A stretch of DNA of 64,000 bases, taken from Collinsella sp. Lineage in GTDB: Bacteria > Actinomycetota > Coriobacteriia > Coriobacteriales > Coriobacteriaceae. The position numbers and the translations under genes were made by a program. A model generated the notes under the pieces. The model was not told the origin of the DNA. It saw nothing but the letters and a program-made list of their open reading frames with translations, and did no database searches. Numbering within the stretch: the first letter of the stretch is position 1; every line of letters starts with the position of its first letter. The DNA lies in NCBI GenBank assembly GCA_019419455.1, contig DXZW01000044.1, forward strand, positions 62,001 through 126,000, read 5' to 3'. Below, in pieces: positions 57,075 through 64,000 of this stretch.

Positions 57075-58289
57075 ATGGCCGATAAGATCCAGTGGGCGGG
57101 CAACACGATGCCCAAGAGCGATGACAAGCACTTGGGAATCATGAGCCTCGACCACGTGAAGAAGGCCCGCGCCTTCCACCAGTCGTTCCCCCAATATACC
57201 GTCACTCCGCTTGCCCGCCTGGACGGCCAGGCCGCGCGCCTGGGCCTGTCCAACCTGTGCGTTAAGGACGAGAGCTATCGCTTTGGCCTCAACGCCTTTA
57301 AGGTCCTGGGCGGTTCGTTTGCCATGGCCAACTACATTGCCGACGAGACCGGCAAGGACGTTGCCGACTGCACCTTCGACTACCTGACCTCCGATCAGCT
57401 TGCCAAGGACTTTGGCCAGGCCACCTTCTTTACCGCCACCGACGGCAACCATGGCCGCGGCGTGGCATGGGCTGCCAACAAGCTGGGCCAGAAGGCCGTC
57501 GTGCACATGCCTAAGGGTTCCACCAAGCCTCGCTTCGATAACATCGCCGCCGAGGGCGCAACGGTGACCATCGAAGAGGTTAACTACGATGAGTGCGTGC
57601 GCATGGCCGCCGCCGAGGCCGACGCCTGCGAGCGCGGCGTCATCGTTCAGGACACCGCCTGGGAGGGCTACGAGAAGATCCCGTCCTGGATCATGGAGGG
57701 TTACGGCACCATGGCCTCCGAGGCTGCCGAGCAGCTGCGCGAGATGGCCATCAACCGCCCGACGCACGTGTTTGTCCAGGCTGGCGTGGGTTCGCTCGCG
57801 GGCGCCGTGGTGGGCTACTTCACCAACCTGTATCCCGATAACCCGCCCACCTTCGTCGTGGTTGAGTGCGCGCCTGCCGCCTGCCTGTACAAGGGCGCTG
57901 CCGCCGGCGACGGCGATCCGCGCATCGTGGACGGCGACATGCCCTCCATCATGGCCGGCCTGTGCTGTGGCGAGCCCAACATTCTGGGTTGGGATATCCT
58001 GCGCAACCACACCACCGCCTTCGTGTCCTGCCCCGACTGGGTCACCGCTCGCGGCATGCGCACCCTGGGCGCTCCCGAGAAGGGCGACCCGCGCGTCATC
58101 TCCGGCGAGTCCGGCGCTGTGACCACCGGCCTGGTCGAGACTCTCATGCTCGATCCCGAGTACGCCGAGCTCAAGGAACTCATCGGCCTGGACAAGACGA
58201 GCTCCGTGCTCTGCTTCTCCACCGAGGGCGATACGGATCCGGATCAGTACCGTCGCATCGTCTGGGAGGGCGAGTACCCGACTTGCTAG
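57075..58289 (+). CDS. ygeX: Diaminopropionate ammonia-lyase
   Basis: This 404-residue PLP enzyme converts 2,3-diaminopropionate to pyruvate and two ammonia through 2-aminoacrylate. The PLP lysine is Lys76 in RFGLNAFKVLGGS; the TDGNHGRGVAW region and the glycine loop QAGVGSLAGAV are present. AAGGAG precedes the ATG. It begins the right block, followed by the second copy of the hairpin element and ygeY. Confidence 0.94.
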   Translation: MADKIQWAGNTMPKSDDKHLGIMSLDHVKKARAFHQSFPQYTVTPLARLDGQAARLGLSNLCVKDESYRFGLNAFKVLGGSFAMANYIADETGKDVADCTFDYLTSDQLAKDFGQATFFTATDGNHGRGVAWAANKLGQKAVVHMPKGSTKPRFDNIAAEGATVTIEEVNYDECVRMAAAEADACERGVIVQDTAWEGYEKIPSWIMEGYGTMASEAAEQLREMAINRPTHVFVQAGVGSLAGAVVGYFTNLYPDNPPTFVVVECAPAACLYKGAAAGDGDPRIVDGDMPSIMAGLCCGEPNILGWDILRNHTTAFVSCPDWVTARGMRTLGAPEKGDPRVISGESGAVTTGLVETLMLDPEYAELKELIGLDKTSSVLCFSTEGDTDPDQYRRIVWEGEYPTC

Positions 58290-58304
58290 CAGGGTGACCT
58301 GTCC

Positions 58305-58421
58305 GGGCGGCGGAGCATATGTTTGCTCCCTGCTCGAACAGTCCTGCTCGCACGGAGAGCACATTAAGTGCTCTCCGGCTCGTGCGGAACTCGCGACGGA
58401 GCAAAGTCCTCCGTCCGCCTC
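58305..58421. repeat. Hairpin element, copy 2 (inverse orientation)
   Basis: The core at 58338-58397 matches the complement of 14252-14312 with about 85 percent identity, including GTCGCGAGTTCCGCACG, GAGAGCACTTAATGTGCTCTC and GCAGGACTGT in the reverse reading. The flanking arms (GGCGGCGGAGC... / ...CTCCGTCCGCC) are imperfectly complementary. It lies between ygeX and ygeY. Confidence 0.88.
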
Positions 58422-58526
58422 CTATGGTTGCTTGCTTGCCGGGTGCTCGACCTCACGCTGCTTGGCACAAGTGATCTATCTGAAATATCTACCTGTAGGT
58501 AAACCCTTGTAGAAAGGTTGACTGTT

Positions 58527-59912
58527 ATGACTAAGGAACTCGATTTCGAGGCAATTAAAAACGCTGCTGATTCTCACCGCGCTGACATGACCCGCTTCCT
58601 GCGCGCCATGATCTCGCACCCCTCTGAGTCCTGCGAGGAGGGCGAGGTTGTCGCTTGCATCAAGGCCGAGATGGAGAGCCTTGGCTATGACGAGGTCAAG
58701 GTCGATGGCTTGGGTAACGTCATGGGCTTTATGGGCGAGGGCGACAAGATCATCGCCATCGACTCCCACATCGACACCGTCGGCATCGGCAACATCGAGA
58801 ACTGGGATGCCGATCCCTATGAGGGCTACGAGACCGACGAGATCATCTACGGCCGCGGCGGCTCTGACCAGGAGGGCGGTATGGCTTCTGCTACCTACGC
58901 TGCCAAGATGATGAAGGACATGGGCCTCATCCCCGAGGGCTACAAGATCATGGTCGTCGGCACCGTCCAGGAAGAGGACTGCGACGGCATGTGCTGGCAG
59001 TACATCTACAACAAGGACGGCATTAAGCCCGAGTTCGTCATTTCCACCGAGCCTACCGACGGCGGCATCTATCGCGGTCACCGCGGCCGCATGGAGATCC
59101 GCGTCGACGTTCACGGCACCTCCTGCCACGGCTCCGCTCCCGACCGCGGCGACAACGCCATTTACAAAATGGCCGACATCATCGCCGACGTCCGCGCCCT
59201 CAACAACAACGGCTGCGACGAGTCGACCGACATCAAGGGCCTCGTCAAGATGCTCGACCCCAAGTACAACCCCGAGCACTTCGAGGACGCCCGCTTCCTG
59301 GGCCGCGGCACCTGCACCGTCAGCCAGATCTTCTACACCAGCCCCAGCCGCTGCGCTGTCGCTGACTCCTGCGCCATCTCCATCGACCGTCGCATGACCG
59401 CCGGCGAGACCTGGGAGTCCTGCCTGGACGAGATCCGCAACCTGCCGGCCGCCAAGAAGTACGGCGACGACGTGAAGGTCTCCATGTACATGTACGACCG
59501 TCCGTCCTGGACCGGCGAGGTTTACGAGACCGAGGCTTACTTCCCCACGTGGATCAACAAGGAGACCGCTCCGCACGTCAAGGCCCTCGTCGACGCCCAC
59601 AAGGCCATGTTCGGTGACGAGCGCATCGGCTGCGAGCCCAGCATGGACAAGCGCACCGGTCGTCCGCTGTGCGACAAGTGGACCTTCTCCACGAACTGCG
59701 TTTCCATCCAGGGCCGCTATGGCATCCCCTGCGTTGGCTTTGGCCCGGGTGCCGAGTCTCAGGCTCACGCTCCCAACGAGGTCACCTACAAGGACGACCT
59801 GGTCACCGCTGCCGCCATGTATGTTGCTGCTTTGAACCTCTACGATCCGAGCCAGGCCGATGGCGACGCTACCGTGTTCCGCGCTGGTCTGACCAACAAC
59901 AAGATCGACTAG
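58527..59912 (+). CDS. ygeY: YgeY-type M20 family metallopeptidase
   Basis: This 461-residue M20 hydrolase is zinc-dependent. Metal ligands are visible as IDSHIDTVG near residue 77, GRGGSDQEGG near 111 and VQEEDCDG near 145, and the later GHRGRMEIRV. In the purine/diaminopropionate cluster it probably cleaves an amide or ureide intermediate. ATG 58527 follows GAAAGG by 9 bases; the TTG 58518 frame adds three residues. Confidence 0.92.
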   Translation: MTKELDFEAIKNAADSHRADMTRFLRAMISHPSESCEEGEVVACIKAEMESLGYDEVKVDGLGNVMGFMGEGDKIIAIDSHIDTVGIGNIENWDADPYEGYETDEIIYGRGGSDQEGGMASATYAAKMMKDMGLIPEGYKIMVVGTVQEEDCDGMCWQYIYNKDGIKPEFVISTEPTDGGIYRGHRGRMEIRVDVHGTSCHGSAPDRGDNAIYKMADIIADVRALNNNGCDESTDIKGLVKMLDPKYNPEHFEDARFLGRGTCTVSQIFYTSPSRCAVADSCAISIDRRMTAGETWESCLDEIRNLPAAKKYGDDVKVSMYMYDRPSWTGEVYETEAYFPTWINKETAPHVKALVDAHKAMFGDERIGCEPSMDKRTGRPLCDKWTFSTNCVSIQGRYGIPCVGFGPGAESQAHAPNEVTYKDDLVTAAAMYVAALNLYDPSQADGDATVFRAGLTNNKID

Positions 59913-59934
59913 TCCCATTCCTTGATCTTGTTGA

Positions 59935-59959
59935 GCCGGGGACAGCCTGTGTCCCCGGC
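59935..59959 (+). terminator. Hairpin between ygeY and ygeW
   Basis: GCCGGGGACA pairs with TGTCCCCGGC, followed by ACCCCCC and not T. It may act as a processing or partial termination site. The rest of the 202-base gap shows nothing clear. Confidence 0.55.
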
Positions 59960-60114
59960 ACCCCCCTGTTGACTTGGGGCCCGCGGTCGTTATCTCCCAT
60001 GCTTCCTCAACGGTAGCGGGTCCTCGTCATAGCGCTCTGCATGTTCTAGCCACACGCGCATGCCGGAGCACATCTGCTCATTGCGATCGTTTCATCTATG
60101 GAAAGGATATTTAC

Positions 60115-61317
60115 ATGGACGCCAAGTTTACCGAGCTCGTCGAGCAGCTGAACGGCCTCGATTTTAAGGGCATGTACGGCAGCGACTTCCTGCACACCTG
60201 GGATAAGACCACCGATGAGCTCAAGGCTCTCTACATCGTTGCCGACGCCCTGCGCGAGCTGCGTGAGAACAACGTTTCGTCCAAGATCTTCGACTCGGGC
60301 CTGGCCGTCTCCCTGTTCCGCGACAACTCCACCCGTACGCGCTTCTCCTTCTCTAAGGCCGCCAACCTGCTCGGCCTCGAGCTGCAGGACCTGGACGAGA
60401 AGAAGTCCCAGATCGCTCACGGCGAGACCGTCCGCGAGACCGCTACCATGATCTCCTTCATGGCCGACGTCATCGGCATCCGCGACGACATGTACATCGG
60501 CAAGGGCGACGCCTACATGGCCGAGGTCTCCGAGTCTGTCCAGCAGGCCTACGAGGACGGCGTTCTGGATCACCGTCCCACGCTCATCTCCCTGCAGTCC
60601 GACTCCGATCACCCCACGCAGTCCTCTGCCGACATGCTCTACCTCATCAACGAGTTTGGCGGTCTTGAGAACCTCAAGGGCAAGAAGGTTGCCGTCACCT
60701 GGGCCTATTCGCCCTCTTACGGCAAGCCGCTGTCCTGCCCGCAGTCGCTGATCAGCCTGCTGCCCCGCTTTGGCATGGACGTCACCCTGGCCCACCCCGA
60801 GGGCTACGACCTCATGCCCGAGGTCGTCGAGCGCGCCAAGGGCTATGCCGCCGAGTCCGGCACCACCTTTAAGCAGGTCAACACCATGGCCGAGGCCTTC
60901 GAGGGCGCCGACATCGTGATCCCCAAGAGCTGGGCTCCGTTTGCCGCCATGGAGAAGCGTACCAACCTGTACGCGGAGGGCGACGACGCCGGCATCGCAG
61001 CGCTCGAGAAGGAGCTGCTCGCTCAGAACGCCACCCATCAGGACTGGTGCTCCACGACCGAGCTCATGGAGAAGACCGCCAACGGCCAGGACACTATCTT
61101 TATGCACCCGCTGCCCGCCGACATCTCCGGTGTCTCCTGCGAGCACGGCGAGGTCAACGCCGACGTCTTTGACATGCACCGCGTGGGCATGTACAAGGAG
61201 GCCAGCTACAAGCCGTACGCCATCGCAGCCATGATGTTCCTGCAGAAGGTTGCCGATCCCGCCGCTACCCTCAAGGCCCTCGACGAGCGCAACACCGCCC
61301 GTTGGTTCCAGGCCTAA
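60115..61317 (+). CDS. ygeW: YgeW-type knotted carbamoyltransferase
   Basis: This 400-residue member of the aspartate/ornithine carbamoyltransferase superfamily has the carbamoyl-phosphate motif FRDNSTRTRFSF at residues 68-79 and HPLP near 345. It may run phosphorolysis to make carbamoyl-phosphate, so that a carbamate kinase can form ATP, or may handle an unknown ureido acid. No kinase gene is in the window. ATG 60115 has GAAAGGA upstream; the frame to 59974 is not coding. Confidence 0.92.
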   Translation: MDAKFTELVEQLNGLDFKGMYGSDFLHTWDKTTDELKALYIVADALRELRENNVSSKIFDSGLAVSLFRDNSTRTRFSFSKAANLLGLELQDLDEKKSQIAHGETVRETATMISFMADVIGIRDDMYIGKGDAYMAEVSESVQQAYEDGVLDHRPTLISLQSDSDHPTQSSADMLYLINEFGGLENLKGKKVAVTWAYSPSYGKPLSCPQSLISLLPRFGMDVTLAHPEGYDLMPEVVERAKGYAAESGTTFKQVNTMAEAFEGADIVIPKSWAPFAAMEKRTNLYAEGDDAGIAALEKELLAQNATHQDWCSTTELMEKTANGQDTIFMHPLPADISGVSCEHGEVNADVFDMHRVGMYKEASYKPYAIAAMMFLQKVADPAATLKALDERNTARWFQA

Positions 61318-61338
61318 AGCCGCGCTGAGGTAAGCCAT

Positions 61339-61379
61339 GTAAAGGGGGCGCTCTGCCAACCGGCGGGGTGCCCCTTTTT
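61339..61379 (+). terminator. Terminator after ygeW
   Basis: AAAGGGGGCGC pairs imperfectly with GGTGCCCCTTT, followed by TT. It separates the ygeX-ygeY-ygeW part from mocA-hyuA. Confidence 0.65.
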
Positions 61380-61467
61380 GCATCGTGGGCGTGCGGGATA
61401 AGCGCTTTCGATGTAGATGCCCCGCGACGCGAGTTATGGGTACGATGGTTTCAGGGGAGGTATCGCC

Positions 61468-62082
61468 ATGAAACTTGGTTGCGTCATTATGGCTTCGGGC
61501 GAGGGCAAGCGATTTGGCTCTAACAAGATGCTCGCCGATATCTATGGCGAGCCGCTGATTGCCCGGACCATTGATTCGGTTCCCCGGGGCTTTGACGTCG
61601 TGGTTTCGACGCGTTGGCCCGAGGCCGCTCAGATTTGTGATGACAAGCATTGCCCGTGCGTGCTGCACGATGGCGAGCTGCGCAGCGAAAGCGTCCGTGC
61701 GGGCCTTTCGTGGGGAGTCGAACGCAACTGGAAAGGTTGCCTCTTTTTGCCGGGTGACCAGCCGCTCGTGAGTTCGGATTCTTTTGAGGCTATGGTTCGT
61801 GCATTTGACGAGCGTGGCCGCAGGCATCCGGTGCGTCTTGCGTGCAACGGTGAGCCTTCGAGCCCGGTGCTCTTTCCGGCGGAACTGTTCGATGCACTTA
61901 TGTGTCTTGAGGGTAAGGACGGCGGCGGTTCGATTCTCAAGGACCGTACCGACGTGGTGCTGGTCGAGGCGCGTGCCTACGAGCTGTGGGACGTCGATAC
62001 CGTCAAGGGACAGCGACGCATAACGGAGCATATCGCCGCCTGCTCGTATTTTGATCGCGTGGCCAACTGCATCAATCAATAA
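61468..62082 (+). CDS. NTP-transferase, MocA/YgfJ-like molybdenum cofactor cytidylyltransferase
   Basis: This 204-residue nucleotidyltransferase has the nucleotide loop MASGEGKRFGSNKM near residue 9 and a downstream PGDQPLVSS Asp motif near 96. MocA adds CMP to molybdopterin to make the cofactor used by xanthine dehydrogenase-type enzymes; YgfJ is the counterpart in the E. coli cluster. It is adjacent to hyuA and near yqeC, so it probably serves XdhD. ATG 61468 follows GGGGAGG. Specificity (CTP or another NTP) is inferred. Confidence 0.85.
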   Translation: MKLGCVIMASGEGKRFGSNKMLADIYGEPLIARTIDSVPRGFDVVVSTRWPEAAQICDDKHCPCVLHDGELRSESVRAGLSWGVERNWKGCLFLPGDQPLVSSDSFEAMVRAFDERGRRHPVRLACNGEPSSPVLFPAELFDALMCLEGKDGGGSILKDRTDVVLVEARAYELWDVDTVKGQRRITEHIAACSYFDRVANCINQ

Positions 62083-62091
62083 GGAGCAATT

Positions 62092-63459
62092 ATGATCATC
62101 ATCAAAAACGGCGCGCTCGTGACGCCCCAGGGGCTTCGCCGCGCCGATCTTGCCATGGAGGGCGACAAGATTGTGCGGATTGCCGCGGCAATCGAGCCGG
62201 CCGAGGGCGATACCGTCGAGGATGCCGCGGGCTGCTGGGTGTTTCCCGGCTTTATCGACGGCCACACGCACATGCAGTGCTGGACTGGCATGGATTGGAC
62301 GGCCGATAGCTTTGAGACCGGTACGCGTGCGGCTGCCTGCGGCGGCACGACGACCATCGTGGACTACGCGACAGCCGATCGCGGCGTGACCATGCCCGAT
62401 GCCTTGGCCGAGTGGCATCGCCGCGCCGACGGAACCTGCACGGCCAACTACGCCTTCCATATGGCGCTTGCCGAGTGGAATGAGCGCAATCGCGCCGATC
62501 TTTCGGCCATGCGCGAGGCGGGCGTATCGTCGTTCAAGACCTACTTTGCCTATGACCACCTGCGCTTGGACGATGCCGAGACGCTCGAGGTGCTGGAGGA
62601 GCTCAAGCGCGTAGGCGGTATCCTGTGCGTGCATTGCGAGAACGGCACGCTCGTGAACGAGCTGCAGAAGCGCGTGTTTGAGCAGGGTATCCACGGGCCC
62701 GAGGGCCATGCGCTCAGCCGTCCGGATGTGTGCGAGGCCGAGGCAGTGAGCCGTCTGCTATATCTGGCGCACTTGGCCGGGGATGCTCCGGTCAACGTGG
62801 TGCACCTTTCGACCAAGCTGGGGCTCGAGGCCATTCGCGCTGCCAAGGCGCGCGGGCAGAAGAGCATCTATGTCGAGACCTGTCCTCAATATCTGATGCT
62901 CGACGATACGCGCTACTTGGAGCAGGGCGAGGACGGCTTTGCGGGCGCCAAGTATGTGATGAGCCCGCCGCTGCGCCATGCGGGTGACCGTGCGGCACTG
63001 CGCGAGGCGCTTGTGGCTGGCGAGATCGATACTATTGCGACCGATCATTGCAGCTTTAACCTGCACGGGCAAAAGGACCGAGGACGCGATGATTTCCGCG
63101 CGATTCCCAACGGCGGGCCCGGCGTGGAGCATCGTCCCGTTGCGATTGCCACGAGCTTTGAGGGACAGCTGGGTCCCGAGGATCTGTGCCGCTTGATGAG
63201 CGAGAATCCGGCGCGCGTTTTTGGCATGTATCCGCGCAAGGGCTGTCTTGCCGAGGGCGCCGATGCCGACGTGTGCGTGTGGGATCCGTGCGCGCGTTGG
63301 ACGATCAGCGCCGCGACGCAGCATCAGGCCGTGGACTACACGCCGCTCGAGGGCTTTGAGGCACATGGCCGCGCCAAGGCCGTGTTTGTGAACGGCGTGC
63401 TGGCGGCACGCGACGGCGAGCCCACCGGAGCCCAACCCGGCCGCTACGTGCCCCGCTAA
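62092..63459 (+). CDS. hyuA: Dihydropyrimidinase/phenylhydantoinase-like (HyuA)
   Basis: This 455-residue cyclic amidohydrolase has metal ligands His58 and His60 in FIDGHTHMQ, the carbamylated Lys149 in GVSSFKTYFAY, and later His in CVHCEN, NVVHLS and the DHCSFN motif. It would open a hydantoin- or dihydropyrimidine-like ring from purine breakdown. It starts 9 bases after mocA, with AAGGAG upstream, and ends at a bidirectional terminator shared with convergent yqeC. Confidence 0.93.
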   Translation: MIIIKNGALVTPQGLRRADLAMEGDKIVRIAAAIEPAEGDTVEDAAGCWVFPGFIDGHTHMQCWTGMDWTADSFETGTRAAACGGTTTIVDYATADRGVTMPDALAEWHRRADGTCTANYAFHMALAEWNERNRADLSAMREAGVSSFKTYFAYDHLRLDDAETLEVLEELKRVGGILCVHCENGTLVNELQKRVFEQGIHGPEGHALSRPDVCEAEAVSRLLYLAHLAGDAPVNVVHLSTKLGLEAIRAAKARGQKSIYVETCPQYLMLDDTRYLEQGEDGFAGAKYVMSPPLRHAGDRAALREALVAGEIDTIATDHCSFNLHGQKDRGRDDFRAIPNGGPGVEHRPVAIATSFEGQLGPEDLCRLMSENPARVFGMYPRKGCLAEGADADVCVWDPCARWTISAATQHQAVDYTPLEGFEAHGRAKAVFVNGVLAARDGEPTGAQPGRYVPR

Positions 63460-63498
63460 CGGGAAGACCGCCGGGGTAGCTAATTTGGGAGATGATTT

Positions 63499-63534
63499 TT
63501 TGGGACGGGGTAGCAAAAAGAGCCCCGTCCCAAA
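63499..63534. terminator. Bidirectional terminator between hyuA and yqeC
   Basis: TTGGGACGGGG pairs with CCCCGTCCCAA around TAGCAAAAAGAG, with T-rich and A-rich flanks. It separates the convergent genes. Confidence 0.85.
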
Positions 63535-63538
63535 TTTG

Positions 63539-64000
63539 CTACCCCTGGAGGCTGGTGGCGATGAGGGGGCGGTTGAGGGCTGCCTCGAAGCGATCTGCCA
63601 TTGTTGGGTCGGCAAGCGTGTCGGCTTGGTTGAGCATGATACGGGCATTGTTGAGGTTCAGCATCTGCAGCTCGGCATTGAGCACCTGGGCGACGCGCTC
63701 TGGGGTGGCAGCGTCGGTGGGCTCGCAGCCGCAGCGCTCGCAGAAGAGCTCGGGGCGGTGGACAACCTCGGCGACGGGCTTGCCCAGCCCCGAGGCGCCG
63801 ACGACCCAGACAACGTTTGTCGTGCCGGCGGGAACGACCGGCTCCCAGGCGGCATGTGCCTTGAGCGGGAGTCGCTTGCTGCCATCTGCCTCGGCCAACA
63901 CATAGTCAAAGCGCTGCGCCAGCTCGTTGAGCGGCTCGGCGGGGGCGGAGAGCTTGCCTGTCTCCGGGTTCAAAACACCCGCCTGGCAGATACTTCCGCG
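63539..64000 (-). CDS. yqeC: YqeC-family selenium-dependent molybdenum hydroxylase accessory protein, partial
   Basis: The frame is open to the window edge, so the N-terminus lies beyond. The visible 153 codons include CQAGVLNPETGKLSAP, a FDYVLAEADGSKRLPLKAH motif diagnostic of the YqeC family and PVVPAGTTNVVWVVG. These proteins accompany XdhD-type enzymes and are thought to help insert selenium or the cofactor. No sign of breakage in the visible part. Confidence 0.87.
   Translation of the reverse strand, partial: RGSICQAGVLNPETGKLSAPAEPLNELAQRFDYVLAEADGSKRLPLKAHAAWEPVVPAGTTNVVWVVGASGLGKPVAEVVHRPELFCERCGCEPTDAATPERVAQVLNAELQMLNLNNARIMLNQADTLADPTMADRFEAALNRPLIATSLQG

Noticed and set aside
60046..62709. 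887-codon open frame on the minus strand
   Set aside because: It is antisense to ygeW, mocA and hyuA, low in complexity, and has no ribosome site or family motifs; a compositional shadow.

Overview
The window looks like chromosomal DNA from a high-GC, anaerobic gut actinobacterium of the class Coriobacteriia, most like Collinsella. This is an inference from the gene repertoire and codon use, not from a marker search. It contains a type II fatty acid synthesis operon with a fused AccD-AccA, ribosomal protein genes, a PTS-rich sugar locus, and an anaerobic purine/diaminopropionate catabolic cluster of the ygeW-ygeX-ygeY-hyuA-ssnA-ygfK-xdhD type.

Layout. (1) 1-796: the 3' end of fusA, then rpsJ and a strong terminator. 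(2) 851-10947: birA, divergent from fabH-acpP-fabK-fabD-fabG-fabF-accB-fabZ-accC-accDA. This is a near-complete FAS II and acetyl-CoA carboxylase set, including the ligase that biotinylates AccB. (3) 10988-14173: an orphan PTS EIIC, a cation diffusion facilitator and a histidine phosphatase. (4) 14218-20472: a large hairpin repeat, then the ribosomal run rplC-rplD-rplW-rplB-rpsS-rplV-rpsC-rplP-rpmC-rpsQ-rplN-rplX, which stops at a terminator instead of continuing to rplE. Several structured leader candidates lie in this run. (5) 20480-30100: an island-like segment. An IS3 remnant and a broken mtnN sit on its left and a degV remnant on its right. In between are a LevR-like regulator, a mannose-family PTS (IIB-IIC-IID-IIA), a GH172 (DUF2961) hydrolase and a ROK sugar kinase. 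(6) 30660-36111: a Gfo/Idh oxidoreductase with a DeoR regulator, an array of alternately inverted repeats, an RluA pseudouridine synthase and a U32 peptidase-family protein. (7) 36410-64000: the purine/diaminopropionate cluster, in two blocks. The left block is ridA, a PAS_6/HTH_22 regulator, an NCS2 permease, ssnA, ygfK, a four-cluster ferredoxin and xdhD. The right block is a second PAS_6/HTH_22 regulator, ygeX, ygeY, ygeW, a mocA/ygfJ-like gene, hyuA and partial yqeC. Between them (about 47300-56100) is accessory DNA: two AAA+ ATPases, a DEDDh exonuclease, a 787-residue glycine-zipper protein of unknown function, a membrane-anchored acidic protein and several ordered repeat arrays.

How the genes work together. 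In the purine cluster, the permease should bring in a purine or urate. XdhD, with YgfK and the ferredoxin as likely electron carriers, should carry out hydroxylation or reduction. SsnA, HyuA, YgeY, YgeW and YgeX should open the ring and break down the products to ammonia, carbamoyl-phosphate and pyruvate. RidA probably clears the 2-aminoacrylate made by YgeX. MocA-like and YqeC proteins should supply and mature the molybdenum hydroxylase. In the PTS island, a fructose-containing glycoside may be imported and phosphorylated, cut by the GH172 enzyme, and the freed sugar phosphorylated by the ROK kinase.

The most unusual items are the 40-bp-period alternating inverted repeats at 32634-32849, the repeat-bearing ATPase/exonuclease/glycine-zipper insert inside the purine cluster, the PTS-GH172-ROK locus, and the interruptions of the S10/spc ribosomal order.
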